DNA of 60,288 nt from Noviherbaspirillum pedocola (lineage in GTDB: Bacteria > Pseudomonadota > Gammaproteobacteria > Burkholderiales > Burkholderiaceae_D), in NCBI RefSeq assembly GCF_016632335.1, contig NZ_JAEPBG010000016.1, positions 1 through 60,288 on the forward strand, written 5' to 3'. Of the stretch, positions 1 to 8,153 are shown piece after piece. Both the position numbers and the translations under genes were made by a program. The notes beneath the pieces are model-generated. The model made no database searches. It saw only the letters and a list, made by a program, of their open reading frames with translations, and was not told the origin of the DNA. The first letter of the stretch is position 1. The number at the start of each line of letters is the position of its first letter.

Positions 1-111
1 AAAGCCCGCACGCGCACCGCCCTCGACGAGGCGCTCAAACAAGCTATTGACCACATTACCGAGTCCGATGCCAAAAGCTGGTTCCAGCTCTGCGGTTATA
101 CCCTACATTAA
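1..111 (+). pseudogene. IS630-family transposase, C-terminal end (cut by window edge)
   Basis: The first 36 codons are open from the window edge to a TAA at 109-111. They encode a tail containing DAKSWFQLCGYTLH, which resembles the C-terminus of IS630-family DDE transposases (typically ending xxWFxHCGY). The rest lies outside the window, so I cannot tell whether the element is intact. The residues after the catalytic DDE core carry no active-site motif. It marks an insertion-sequence boundary just upstream of a broken small gene and the MFS/MarR cluster. Family assignment rests on recall of the C-terminal motif only. Confidence 0.6.
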
Positions 112-297
112 TTCGACAACCGCGCTAATGTTCCACAGGCAGCTTCTGGCCGAACCTAGCCTGCTTACTAGCCCGTCTGTCTGGCAAACTGTGCAATTTG
201 AGTTGACTCTTTCTGGAGGCTGTACCTCATTTTTTCCTGGCCTGTCTGGTGTAGCATTCACGCTTTCCTCGCACCCAACACTGAATCACCCAAGGAC

Positions 298-480
298 ATG
301 CCGACATCGCGCTTAGGTATTCCCTACTTTTCCTTTCTCGACATTACCAGTTCAGTGCTGGAGACGTCTGCCCTGCCTGCTCTCGATCCACTTGAGCAGC
401 GAATGCTTCGCATCGTGGCCCGCGCTGGTTATGAGAAAAAGCGCTTGTCGGTAAGCGCAACCCACACGGTTCATCCCTAA
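298..480 (+). pseudogene. Fragment of a small helix-turn-helix-type protein
   Basis: This 60-codon frame encodes a peptide with FLDITSSVLETSALPALDP followed by LEQRMLRIVARA. The pattern resembles the N-terminal part of small winged-helix proteins common in Burkholderiales, which continue into a recognition region around GSPATLHxRL. Here the similarity stops after about 45 residues and a short unrelated tail runs to the stop. I read it as a truncated remnant, plausibly linked to the nearby IS630 element. There is no good ribosome binding site at 298. It could be a chance frame; the call relies on remembered family resemblance. Confidence 0.3.
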
Positions 481-666
481 TCCCACCTCGCATTGAGAAG
501 ACGAGGCTATCGTTGATTCACAATCGTGGTTGACGCTTGTGCTTTTGCAACGACACATGGCAACGTCTGAGTTACATGTTTAGGACAGCGCAAGAACACA
601 CTAGTATCAAACTCTAAGATTTTTTTTAGGTTCGGCTATGCAAGTCCTTGATTTTTCTAGAACGGA

Positions 667-704
667 TTTTCAAACTTAATTTTTTGTTTTCAGACTTAAT
701 TTTT
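667..704. repeat. Short AT-rich direct repeat upstream of the MFS gene
   Basis: Two near-identical 18-bp AT-rich units (667-684 and 687-704) differ at one base and repeat with a 20-bp period. They lie about 55-90 bases upstream of the first MFS start, in promoter territory. Apart from these, 481-750 shows no gene. A regulatory role is a guess. Confidence 0.4.
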
Positions 705-750
705 CGCCACAACCACCGTCGCTTTGACACCGTTGCCGCACCGGCGTATT

Positions 751-770
751 ATCGTTGACATGTCAACGAT
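751..770. promoter_or_regulatory. Perfect 20-bp palindrome, probable MarR-type operator
   Basis: ATCGTTGACATGTCAACGAT reads identically on both strands. Size, symmetry and a TTGACATGTCAA core are like operators of MarR-family repressors. A MarR-family gene is the second gene of the operon that starts here, so autoregulation together with the exporters is the simple reading. The palindrome spans the proposed ATG (760) of the first MFS gene, so a bound dimer would block initiation or early elongation, or the true start is elsewhere. Confidence 0.6.
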
Positions 771-2445
771 TGAGAAGTCAAACAAATTGTCGACCTTTCG
801 CAAGCCTGCGGCTGCCGCCGCCTCCCGCCCCGCTGGTTCGGTCACCTCCCCCGGTGCGCCAGGTTCGGGCACTACAAGCCCTTCCCCGCTTTCCGACGCG
901 CCGCCCGCGCGCAGTTTTCGCGAATCGCTGCTGGCGATGATGGGGCTGTTCTTCGTAGTGATGATGGTGGCGCTCGACCAGACCGTGGTGGGCACTGCAC
1001 TGCCCACCATCGTCGCCGACCTGAAGGGCTTCGATCTGTATGCCTGGGTCGGCACTTCGTATCTGCTGGCCTCGGTGATCACCGTGCCCATCTTCGGCCG
1101 GCTCGGCGACCACTTCGGCCGCAAGTACTTCGTTGTCGCGTCCATCGTGATCTTCACCTTGGCTTCGGCGTTGTGCGGCATGGCCAACAGCATGCTTTTC
1201 CTGGTGCTGGCGCGCGGCCTGCAGGGCATAGGTGGCGGCATGCTGGTGGGCACCGCGTTTGCCTCGGTGCCGGACCTGTTCCCGGAAGCGCATGTGCGCC
1301 TGCGCTGGCAGGTGCTGATCAGTTCCTCCTTCGGCATTGCCAACGCGGTCGGACCGTCGCTGGGCGGCTTCATGACCGAGTACACCGGCTGGCGCTCGGT
1401 GTTCTACATCAACCTGCCGATCGGCCTGGCCGGCGTGTATTTCGTCTGGCGCCACATGCCGCTGATCCGCAATCGCAGGCATGAAGGACCGGTGCGGCTG
1501 GACTGGGCTGGCGCGGCACTGATCGCGGCCGCGCTCGGCAGCCTGCAGCTGCTGGTCGAGCTCTTGCCCGGCCATGGCTTCACGCCCGCCATGGCGGCGC
1601 TGGCCGTCTTCAGCATCGGCGCATTCGTCGCGCTGGTGCTTTGCGAAAAGCGCGCGTCGAATCCGATCCTGCCGTTCGAGATGTTCGCCAACTCGGCGCT
1701 GGCAACGATGTTCATGCTGTCGGTGCTGATGGGCTTCATGATGTTTGCGCTGCTGTTCTACATGCCGCTGCTGCTGCAGGGCGGCTTCGGGCTGTCGCCG
1801 AATGCCGCCGGCATGCTGATCACGCCGCTGGTGGTATGCATCACCATCGGCTCGATTTCCAACAGCCGGCTGCTCACGCGCGTGTCGAATCCGGCGCACA
1901 TCCTGTATGCCGGCTTTGCGCTGCTCGGGTTTTCAGCCGCCGCGATCACGACCCTCACGCATGACACGCCGCATGCGCTGATGGCGGTCTACATGCTGTG
2001 CGCCGGCCTCGGCCTTGGCCTGGTGCTGCCGAACCTGACCATCTTCGCGCAGGAAACCGCGGGCCGCGCGCATCTGGGCATTGCCACGGCGATGATCCAG
2101 TCGCTGCGCATGGTCGGCGGCATGCTCGGCACGGCGCTGGTCGGTACCCTGGTCAATCATCTGTATGTGAACCGGGTACACGAAGCGCTCGATGCGGCAC
2201 AGGCCAGCGGCTGGCTGTCGCGCCTGAACGATCCGCAGATCCTGATCAACAAGGCCGAGCAGGCGCGCCTGCTCACGGAAATCGGCGGCGCCGGCGGCAA
2301 TGGCGCGGCCCTGATCGAGGCGGCGCGGCTGTCGCTGGTGTCGTCCATCCATGCAGGCCAGATGCTGTCCGTCGCGGTGGCGGTGCTGGCCGTGCTGCAG
2401 ATGCGGCGCCTGCCGCGTTTGAAGCTCAAGCGCTCGGGCGCATGA
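760..2445 (+). CDS. MFS drug exporter, DHA2 (EmrB/QacA-like) family
   Basis: A 561-residue inner-membrane protein with about 14 predicted hydrophobic segments. It probably exports toxic compounds by proton antiport. After a hydrophilic, proline- and alanine-rich N-terminal stretch of about 50 residues, the first membrane segment carries LDQTVVGTALPTI, the DHA2 motif D1. GRLGDHFGRK is the loop 2-3 MFS motif, and GPSLGGFMTEYTGWRSVFYINLP follows in helix 5 as motif C and beyond. The start is uncertain: ATG 760 lacks a clear Shine-Dalgarno and lies inside a 20-bp palindrome; a TTG at 724 would add 12 residues. The 3' end overlaps or abuts the MarR gene, indicating co-transcription. The substrate cannot be predicted. 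Confidence 0.85.
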   Translation: MSTIEKSNKLSTFRKPAAAAASRPAGSVTSPGAPGSGTTSPSPLSDAPPARSFRESLLAMMGLFFVVMMVALDQTVVGTALPTIVADLKGFDLYAWVGTSYLLASVITVPIFGRLGDHFGRKYFVVASIVIFTLASALCGMANSMLFLVLARGLQGIGGGMLVGTAFASVPDLFPEAHVRLRWQVLISSSFGIANAVGPSLGGFMTEYTGWRSVFYINLPIGLAGVYFVWRHMPLIRNRRHEGPVRLDWAGAALIAAALGSLQLLVELLPGHGFTPAMAALAVFSIGAFVALVLCEKRASNPILPFEMFANSALATMFMLSVLMGFMMFALLFYMPLLLQGGFGLSPNAAGMLITPLVVCITIGSISNSRLLTRVSNPAHILYAGFALLGFSAAAITTLTHDTPHALMAVYMLCAGLGLGLVLPNLTIFAQETAGRAHLGIATAMIQSLRMVGGMLGTALVGTLVNHLYVNRVHEALDAAQASGWLSRLNDPQILINKAEQARLLTEIGGAGGNGAALIEAARLSLVSSIHAGQMLSVAVAVLAVLQMRRLPRLKLKRSGA

Positions 2446-2462
2446 ATCACGGGAAAAGGAAC

Positions 2463-2909
2463 ATGCCTCAAACTCTGGAAAAGATACGGGTGCTGCAGCA
2501 GCTGGGCCGCACCTATCGCGCATTCATGAGCGGCTTCGAGAAGGAAGTCGGCCATTTCATGCCGCGCTGGCGCATCCTTCTGCATCTGTACAACGAAGCC
2601 CGCGCCTGCCCGCAGAAGGAATTGTGCGACGCGGCCCATATTGATCCGGGCGCGTTGTCGCGCCAGCTGGCCACGCTCGAAGAACTCGGCTGGATCGCGC
2701 GCGCCACCGATGCGCAGGACAAGCGCATCACCAATGTGTCGCTGACCGAGGAAGGCCGGCGCCAGGTCGAGGCCAGCATGCCGCGCCGCGCCGCCTTCAT
2801 CGAGCGCACGCTGGGCGACATTGACGATACGCGGCTGCATCAGCTGATGGACGATCTGGTGCTGCTGGAAACCCGCTTCTCGGCGCGGGCGGCCGAGGAA
2901 ACCGTGTAG
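2463..2909 (+). CDS. MarR-family transcriptional regulator
   Basis: A 148-residue winged-helix repressor. The core includes PRWRILLHLYNEARACPQKEL, the helix-turn-helix LSRQLATLEELGWIAR, and the wing DAQDKRITNVSLTEEGR, the standard MarR order. ATG 2463 is chosen because GGAAAAGGAAC precedes it at good spacing; an in-frame ATG at 2442, overlapping the upstream stop, would add seven residues. It sits between two MFS exporter genes in one orientation, so it likely senses a ligand and represses the group. The 20-bp palindrome at 751-770 is the likely operator. Confidence 0.85.
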   Translation: MPQTLEKIRVLQQLGRTYRAFMSGFEKEVGHFMPRWRILLHLYNEARACPQKELCDAAHIDPGALSRQLATLEELGWIARATDAQDKRITNVSLTEEGRRQVEASMPRRAAFIERTLGDIDDTRLHQLMDDLVLLETRFSARAAEETV

Positions 2910-2945
2910 CGAGCGCATCGCCACGCATCACAACATGAAGAACAG

Positions 2946-4331
2946 ATGAAACACGAAAAAGCACTCCACGACGCCGCGACCATGGACGGCCTGCCGCCGC
3001 GCGAACGCGCCTGGGCAATGCTGTCGATCGGCATCGGCGTGGGCATGTCCTCGCTCGACACCGCGATTGCCAACACCGCCTTGCCCGCGATCGCGCAGCA
3101 ATTGCATGCCACGCCAGCCGCATCGGTATGGATCGTCAATGTCTATCAGCTGGCGATGGTGGCCACGCTGTTGCCCTTTGCCGCATTGAGCGAGCTCGTC
3201 GGATACCGCCGCATGTGCCTGATCGGCGTGGCGCTTTTCACCATCGCTTCGCTCGGCTGCGCGCTGTCCGTGTCGCTGCCGATGCTGGTGACGGCGCGGC
3301 TGTTGCAGGGCCTCGGCGCAAGCGCGCTGATGAGCGTGAACGGCGCGCTGTTGCGGCTGATCTATCCGGCTAAGATACGGGGCCGCGGCTTTGGCACCAA
3401 TGCGCTGGTGGTCGCGGTCGGCTTTGCGCTCGGACCGTCGCTGGCGTCCACCATCCTGGCGTTCTGGTCCTGGCCGTGGCTGTTCGCGGTGAATGTGCCG
3501 TTTGGTATCGTCGCGGTTCTGCTTGGCCGGCGGGTGCTGCCGCAAACCGTTGCCCGCAGTGGCCGCTACGACTACCTTGCCGCGCTGTTCAACATGGGCG
3601 CCTTTGGCCTGCTGATCCTGGCGCTGGGCGATGCGACGCATCTCGCGCGCGCTTCCACCACGCTGCTTGAATTCGCCGCCGCTGCGCTGCTGTTCCTGCT
3701 GCTCTTGAAGCGCGAGGCCGGCCAGCAGGCGCCGATGCTCCCGACCGATCTGTTCCGCAATCCGCTGTTCGCGTTGTCTTCACTGACGGCGGTGTGCACC
3801 TTCGCCACGCAAAGCCTGGCCTTTGTGTCCCTGCCTTTCTATTTCGAAACCTCGCTTGGCCGCTCGCCGGTGGAAACCGGCTTTCTGATGACGCCGTGGC
3901 CGGTGCTGGTCGGCGTGATGGCGCCGATCGCGGGCCGGCTTTCCGACCGCTATTCACCGGGCCTGCTGGGCGGCATCGGCCTGCTTGCACTGGCCGGCGG
4001 CATGCTGTCGCTGTTCCTGATGCCGCTTGACCCGAGCATCTTTGCCATTGGCTGGCGCATGGCCTTGTGCGGCGTGGGGTTTGGCTTTTTCCAGGCGCCG
4101 AACTTGAAAGCCATCATGGGCAGCGCGCCTGCGCATCGCAGCGGCGGCGCTTCCGGCATCGTGGCCACCTCGCGTCTGACTGGCCAGGCGCTGGGCGCGG
4201 CGCTGGTTGCGCTGTGCCTGTCGATATCGACGCATGGCGCAAGCTGGGCGCTGGTGCTGGGCAGCGTGTTCGCGGCGCTGGCCAGCGCGGCAAGCTTTTC
4301 GCGGCTGCTGGTGAGCCGGCGCGCGGTCTAA
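2946..4331 (+). CDS. MFS transporter, DHA2-like (multidrug/dye resistance type)
   Basis: A 461-residue multi-pass inner-membrane protein. The first helix region has SSLDTAIANTALPAI, equivalent to the LDxTIVNxALP motif of DHA2 transporters. SELVGYRRMCLIG stands at the loop 2-3 motif, without the usual GRxxGR pattern. GFALGPSLASTILAFWSWPW corresponds to motif C. It lies 36 bases after the MarR gene with only a weak ribosome binding site, consistent with the same operon. The substrate is unknown; the pairing with another exporter and MarR points to toxin or antibiotic efflux. Confidence 0.8.
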   Translation: MKHEKALHDAATMDGLPPRERAWAMLSIGIGVGMSSLDTAIANTALPAIAQQLHATPAASVWIVNVYQLAMVATLLPFAALSELVGYRRMCLIGVALFTIASLGCALSVSLPMLVTARLLQGLGASALMSVNGALLRLIYPAKIRGRGFGTNALVVAVGFALGPSLASTILAFWSWPWLFAVNVPFGIVAVLLGRRVLPQTVARSGRYDYLAALFNMGAFGLLILALGDATHLARASTTLLEFAAAALLFLLLLKREAGQQAPMLPTDLFRNPLFALSSLTAVCTFATQSLAFVSLPFYFETSLGRSPVETGFLMTPWPVLVGVMAPIAGRLSDRYSPGLLGGIGLLALAGGMLSLFLMPLDPSIFAIGWRMALCGVGFGFFQAPNLKAIMGSAPAHRSGGASGIVATSRLTGQALGAALVALCLSISTHGASWALVLGSVFAALASAASFSRLLVSRRAV

Positions 4332-4470
4332 ACCATTCCTGCCCCACTGCAAAACGCGGGTTTGTATGTGGCAACGCATAAGGCCTTGGCTAGAAAAGAG
4401 GTGTAATGGAAAGGTGCCGCCGCCACATTAGGCAGCGCTCTTTCCATCATCAACGTAGTCAGGAGAACTC

Positions 4471-4857
4471 ATGAGCAAGCACACTCTCGCGGCTGCCGCC
4501 GCGCTCGCCCTCGCCTCGATGCTCAGCATGCCGGCGTACAGCCAGGACCATGGCCACGATCACGATGATCGCGGCCCGATGCGCGGCGATCATATGCGCG
4601 GCGATCATATGCGCGACGAACACATGCGCGGCCCGGACCGTCACGAAGGACGCGACGAATGGCAGCACCATGAATGGCATCGTGGCGAGCGCGTGCCGCC
4701 GGAATACCGCAACCGTCAGTTCGTGGTCGAGGACTGGCGCGGCCACCGCCTGAACCGGCCGCCGCGCGGTTACCAATGGGTGCAGGTGCCCGGCGGCGAC
4801 TATGCGCTGATCTCGATCCGTTCCGGCATCATCACCAATATCGTCATCGGTCATTGA
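4471..4857 (+). CDS. RcnB-like small periplasmic protein
   Basis: A 128-residue protein with a signal peptide (hydrophobic residues 8-23, cleavage near AYSQD). A strongly His/Asp/Arg/Met-rich segment contains near-repeats of MRGDHMRGDHMRDEHMRG. The C-terminal half (PPEYRNRQFVVEDW to SGIITNIVIGH) matches the RcnB domain. E. coli RcnB is a periplasmic protein linked to nickel/cobalt homeostasis; the His/Asp-rich stretch here could bind metal, but this is inferred. A good AGGAGAAC ribosome binding site precedes ATG 4471. It stands alone, followed by a hairpin. Confidence 0.75.
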   Translation: MSKHTLAAAAALALASMLSMPAYSQDHGHDHDDRGPMRGDHMRGDHMRDEHMRGPDRHEGRDEWQHHEWHRGERVPPEYRNRQFVVEDWRGHRLNRPPRGYQWVQVPGGDYALISIRSGIITNIVIGH

Positions 4858-4864
4858 CGTTCCC

Positions 4865-4903
4865 CGCCGCGTTGTCCTGCGCCACCGGCAACGCGGCGTT
4901 TCC
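4865..4903 (+). terminator. Probable terminator after the RcnB-like gene
   Basis: A 10-bp GC-rich stem (4865-4874 pairing with 4889-4898) with a 14-base loop is followed by a short TTTCCT run. It lies 8 bases after the RcnB-like stop and before the FUSC gene. The T tract is short, so efficiency is uncertain. Confidence 0.4.
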
Positions 4904-4948
4904 TCGTCCTCGCCGGAACTTACCAGGCAGAAGAAGGCACCAGAGCCC

Positions 4949-7096
4949 ATGCACTATGCGCTGACGCCCCGCACCTTTTTTCACAGCCACTATTTCGCCA
5001 CCGGCCTGCGCATCGCCACCGGCGTCGTCGGCCTGACTGTGCTGACGCTGCTGGCGTCCGACCTGAAGACCGCGATGGTGGTGTGCATCGGCGCGCTGTG
5101 CACCAGCCTGATGGACTTGCCCAGCCCGCTGCGGCACAAGTTCAATGAAATGCTGGCCAGCGTGCTGCTCGGCAGCGCAGTGACGCTGGTCATCTCGCTG
5201 TGCGCGCCCGTGCATCTGCTATTGGGCCTGATGGTTGCGCTGTTGAGCTTCTTTGCCAGCATGATGCTGGCCTTCGGGCGCAAGGGTTATCCGCTGCAAT
5301 TCGCAGCGCTGTTCTCAATGACGCTGGCCATGCAGCAAAGCGTCACGCCGCTACAGGCCGTCGAACACGCGGCGCTGTTCTTCGTCGGCGGCTTCGCTTA
5401 TCTCTGGTATGCGCTTGCCATAGCCTGGACGCTGCGTCAGCGCATCAAGGAACAGGTGCTGGCCGAAGCGCTGTACGAGTTGGCGCGCTATGTCGAGGTC
5501 AAGGCCGGGTTCTATGATTCGCACGCGGACATGAAGGAACAATGGGCCGCGCTGATACGCAGCCAGGCGGCGCTGGCCGAACGTCAACAGGCCGCGCGCG
5601 ACATGATCCTGCGCGGCCGGCGCTCGCAGCATGACCAGGTGCTGGTGCAGGTGCATTACGCGATGCTGGATCTGTACGAGATGGTGCTTTCCACGCATAC
5701 CGACTATGCGCGGCTGCGCGAGCACTTTGCCGACAGCGATGCGCTGGTGTGGATGCGTGACTTGATCGCCAAGACCGCGCGCGATATCGAAAGCATCGCC
5801 TTCGCTGTCACCAGCCGTCGGCCCTCGGTGCAGCGTGTGAGTTATGCGCCGGAATTGCGGGCGCTGACATCAGCGCTGAAGGACATGGCGACGCGACCCG
5901 ACAAGGTCAACGCCGAGGCGAGATCCATGCTGCGCGGCGCCTACCATCGCATACATGCAATCAGCCGCATGCTCACGCAATTGCACCGGGCCACGCGGGC
6001 GCAGGCCGTTGATTTGCAGATTGCGCCGGCGGTGGATCTGACACCGTTTCGCACGCAGCAGAAATATGAATGGAGCGTGCTCCGCGCCAATCTGCGCTGG
6101 AATTCGCCGATCTTTCGTTATTCGCTGCGGGTGCTATTAGCCGTGTCCTGCGGCATGCTGCTGGCCGAACATCTGCCTTACGGCGGCCATGGCTACTGGA
6201 TCGTGCTGACCATCGCGGTCATATTGAAACCGACCTACAGCATGACGCGCCAGCGCCGGCGCGACCGGGTGATTGGCACGCTGATCGGTTGCATGGCGAC
6301 CGTGCTGGTGCTGCATTTCACGCGCGCGCCGGCGGTGCTGCTGGCCTTGCTGTTCATCGCTACGGCGGCCGCGCCCGCCTTCGTGCAGATCCGCTACCGC
6401 TACACCTCGATCGCAGCCAGCATGCAGGTGCTGCTGCAGATCAGCCTACTGGTTCCCGGCAGCAGCCATGTGGTTAGCGAAAGGCTAGTCGACACGCTCA
6501 TCGGCGCCGGCATCGCTACCTTGTTTTCGCATGTGTTTCCGAGCTGGGAATACCGCGCGCTGCCGCAGCGGATCAGCGACGTGCTGAAGGCGGGCACCGG
6601 CTACGTCGGCGCGGCTCGCGAACTGCTGCAGGGACGCGCCGAGGATGATTTCGTCTATCGTCTGCGGCGCAAGCAGTTCACCGACAGTTTGTCGGCCTTG
6701 TCCTCGGCCTTGCTGCGCATGCAGGACGAGCCCGCAAGCAAGCGCCGCGCCGAGGACGCAATCATGCAGTTCATCCTGCAAAACTACCTGGTGGCGGCGC
6801 AGATGGCTGCCATACGCCTGCTGCTGCGCAATCATGCGGAGGATCTGCCGCGCGAAGCGGTGAATGCCTGGCTGCAGCGCGCCTGCGATGCCACGACGAA
6901 CCAGCTGGAAGCGGCAATGCAGACCCGCGACGCGGCCACGCCATCAGCGCCGGAAACCACCGAGGCCATCGAGGCTGCCACGGCATGGTCCGGCTGGCGA
7001 CCGCTGCAACGACGCACACGACTGCTGCTCGCCGATGCGCGCGCGGTGGCGCAGCAGGCTGCGGGGATTGCGCGGGAGATGGGACGGGCTGGGTGA
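4949..7096 (+). CDS. FUSC-family membrane protein (YccS/AaeB-like)
   Basis: A 715-residue protein with two clusters of membrane segments (about residues 15-165 and 395-520) separated by a long hydrophilic region. Another hydrophilic region is C-terminal, the layout of fusaric-acid-resistance/YccS-type proteins. The second cluster contains LPYGGHGYWIVLTIAVILKP and RQRRRDRVIGTLIG, typical of the FUSC domain. Family members such as AaeB export aromatic acids; the substrate here is unknown. No MFP (AaeA-like) partner is adjacent. AGAAGG lies about 14 bases upstream of ATG 4949, a weak ribosome binding site. Confidence 0.8.
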   Translation: MHYALTPRTFFHSHYFATGLRIATGVVGLTVLTLLASDLKTAMVVCIGALCTSLMDLPSPLRHKFNEMLASVLLGSAVTLVISLCAPVHLLLGLMVALLSFFASMMLAFGRKGYPLQFAALFSMTLAMQQSVTPLQAVEHAALFFVGGFAYLWYALAIAWTLRQRIKEQVLAEALYELARYVEVKAGFYDSHADMKEQWAALIRSQAALAERQQAARDMILRGRRSQHDQVLVQVHYAMLDLYEMVLSTHTDYARLREHFADSDALVWMRDLIAKTARDIESIAFAVTSRRPSVQRVSYAPELRALTSALKDMATRPDKVNAEARSMLRGAYHRIHAISRMLTQLHRATRAQAVDLQIAPAVDLTPFRTQQKYEWSVLRANLRWNSPIFRYSLRVLLAVSCGMLLAEHLPYGGHGYWIVLTIAVILKPTYSMTRQRRRDRVIGTLIGCMATVLVLHFTRAPAVLLALLFIATAAAPAFVQIRYRYTSIAASMQVLLQISLLVPGSSHVVSERLVDTLIGAGIATLFSHVFPSWEYRALPQRISDVLKAGTGYVGAARELLQGRAEDDFVYRLRRKQFTDSLSALSSALLRMQDEPASKRRAEDAIMQFILQNYLVAAQMAAIRLLLRNHAEDLPREAVNAWLQRACDATTNQLEAAMQTRDAATPSAPETTEAIEAATAWSGWRPLQRRTRLLLADARAVAQQAAGIAREMGRAG

Positions 7097-7120
7097 GCGG
7101 CGCTCGCCAGATGCCATTCT

Positions 7121-7196
7121 CGTAGGTTGGGCTGCCAAGCCCAACATGCTTGCGAATCGCTGGCGTCCGACGTTGGGCTTGCAGCCCAACCTACGA
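7121..7196. repeat. REP-like doublet (two inverted palindromes)
   Basis: Two palindromic units, GTAGGTTGGGCT/AGCCCAAC (7121-7145) and GTTGGGCT/AGCCCAACCTAC (7172-7196), face each other about 26 bases apart. Each can form a stem-loop and the pair forms a larger one. They lie just beyond the 3' end of the RAYT gene. The same units recur at 7948-8149 on the other side of that gene. This is the arrangement of REP/BIME elements mobilised by RAYT proteins. Confidence 0.75.
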
Positions 7197-7262
7197 AATG
7201 ACGTTTGGATATTGAGGCGGAGGAGCAGGCGCAATGCAGACCAACAAAACTGAGTCCCGAGA

Positions 7263-7802
7263 TCAATCCGGCATCCATCCTGCATCAACATCATCGTGTG
7301 CCGATGGATTGCTGCCCCAGTGAGTCGGCACCAGACCACGTTCGATATACCGATGCAGGGTGGAATACTGCCAATCCACCGCGCGTTGTACCCATCCATG
7401 CTTGACCGGGTTGTAATGGATGTAGTCGACATGCCGCCGCAGATCATTCTCATCTCGTATCCAGTGTTCCCAATACCGCCGTTGCCAGACACGACGCTCG
7501 TGCTTTTTCTTCCTGCTCGGATCGATCGATTCACCTTTCTCGACACGCCTTGAGAAGGCCGCCTTGATCAGCGACCACCGCATCGCATAATTCGCATCCC
7601 CTTCGGGAAGTCGCCATATCGCATGCAGATGGTCGGGTAGTACCACCATCGCCACTATCAGGAACGGATGGCGTGCTTTCACTTCGCGTATGGCAGTACG
7701 CAGATCATCGATATGCCGAACAAGCAATCCAGACCGGCGTTGCGCGAGGTTGACCGTGAAGAAATAGGTCCCTCCAGCGACATGGATCCTGCGATAGCGC
7801 AT
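7263..7802 (-). CDS. REP-associated tyrosine transposase (RAYT, Y1/HUH nuclease)
   Basis: A 179-residue IS200-like single-strand nuclease. GTYFFTVNLAQRR (residues 11-23) is the first beta strand of Y1 transposases. The metal-binding pair is HLH at 58-60 (LPDHLHAIW). The likely catalytic tyrosine is Y127 in DYIHYNPVKHG. RAYTs cut and join single-stranded REP palindromes and are usually single-copy, domesticated enzymes. ATG 7802 was preferred over an in-frame start 45 bases upstream because the family begins RxxRxxxxGGTYFFT and GGGGA precedes it. REP-like palindromes flank the gene on both sides, which supports the assignment. Confidence 0.9.
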   Translation of the reverse strand: MRYRRIHVAGGTYFFTVNLAQRRSGLLVRHIDDLRTAIREVKARHPFLIVAMVVLPDHLHAIWRLPEGDANYAMRWSLIKAAFSRRVEKGESIDPSRKKKHERRVWQRRYWEHWIRDENDLRRHVDYIHYNPVKHGWVQRAVDWQYSTLHRYIERGLVPTHWGSNPSAHDDVDAGWMPD

Positions 7803-7947
7803 GTCATTTCCCCGGTTATTCCATGGAAGCCGAATCTCGCTTCGCATGAACGTGCAAGTTGGAACGCGGCGTATGCGCGAGCTTCGCTTGGTAACCTGGA
7901 AAAGGGTCGGGTTTCATCTGGTGGATGGCAGAAGTCCCATGATGGCT

Positions 7948-8149
7948 CGTAGGTTGGGCTGCCAAGCCCAACTTGCTCGAGGGTCGCGAAAGCCTGATGT
8001 TGGGCTTGTCAGCCCAACCTACGAAGGACACCCAACAGGTGCGCGGGATGCGAACGCTCGATGTTGGGCTTGTCAGCCCAACCTACGAAGGACACCCAAC
8101 AGGTGCGCGGGATGCGAACGCTCGATGTTGGGCTTGCCAGCCCAACCTG
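7948..8149. repeat. REP-like array with 64-bp tandem units
   Basis: One CGTAGGTTGGGCTGCCAAGC-type unit (7948-7972) is followed by three inverted-orientation units starting at 7999, 8063 and 8127. The last three recur with an exact 64-bp period. Each period contains the palindrome, then a spacer with ACACCCAACAGGTGCGCG. Unit 1 to unit 2 is nearly identical; the third differs by TC to CC in the loop and has a diverged end. The array lies between the RAYT start and the 3' end of the convergent-side MFS gene. Confidence 0.8.
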
Positions 8150-8153
8150 CGAC

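Noticed and set aside
7948-8149. CRISPR-like look of regularly spaced repeats
   Set aside because: The whole 64-bp period, including the spacer, is repeated, the units are palindromic, and there are no cas genes; it is a REP array.
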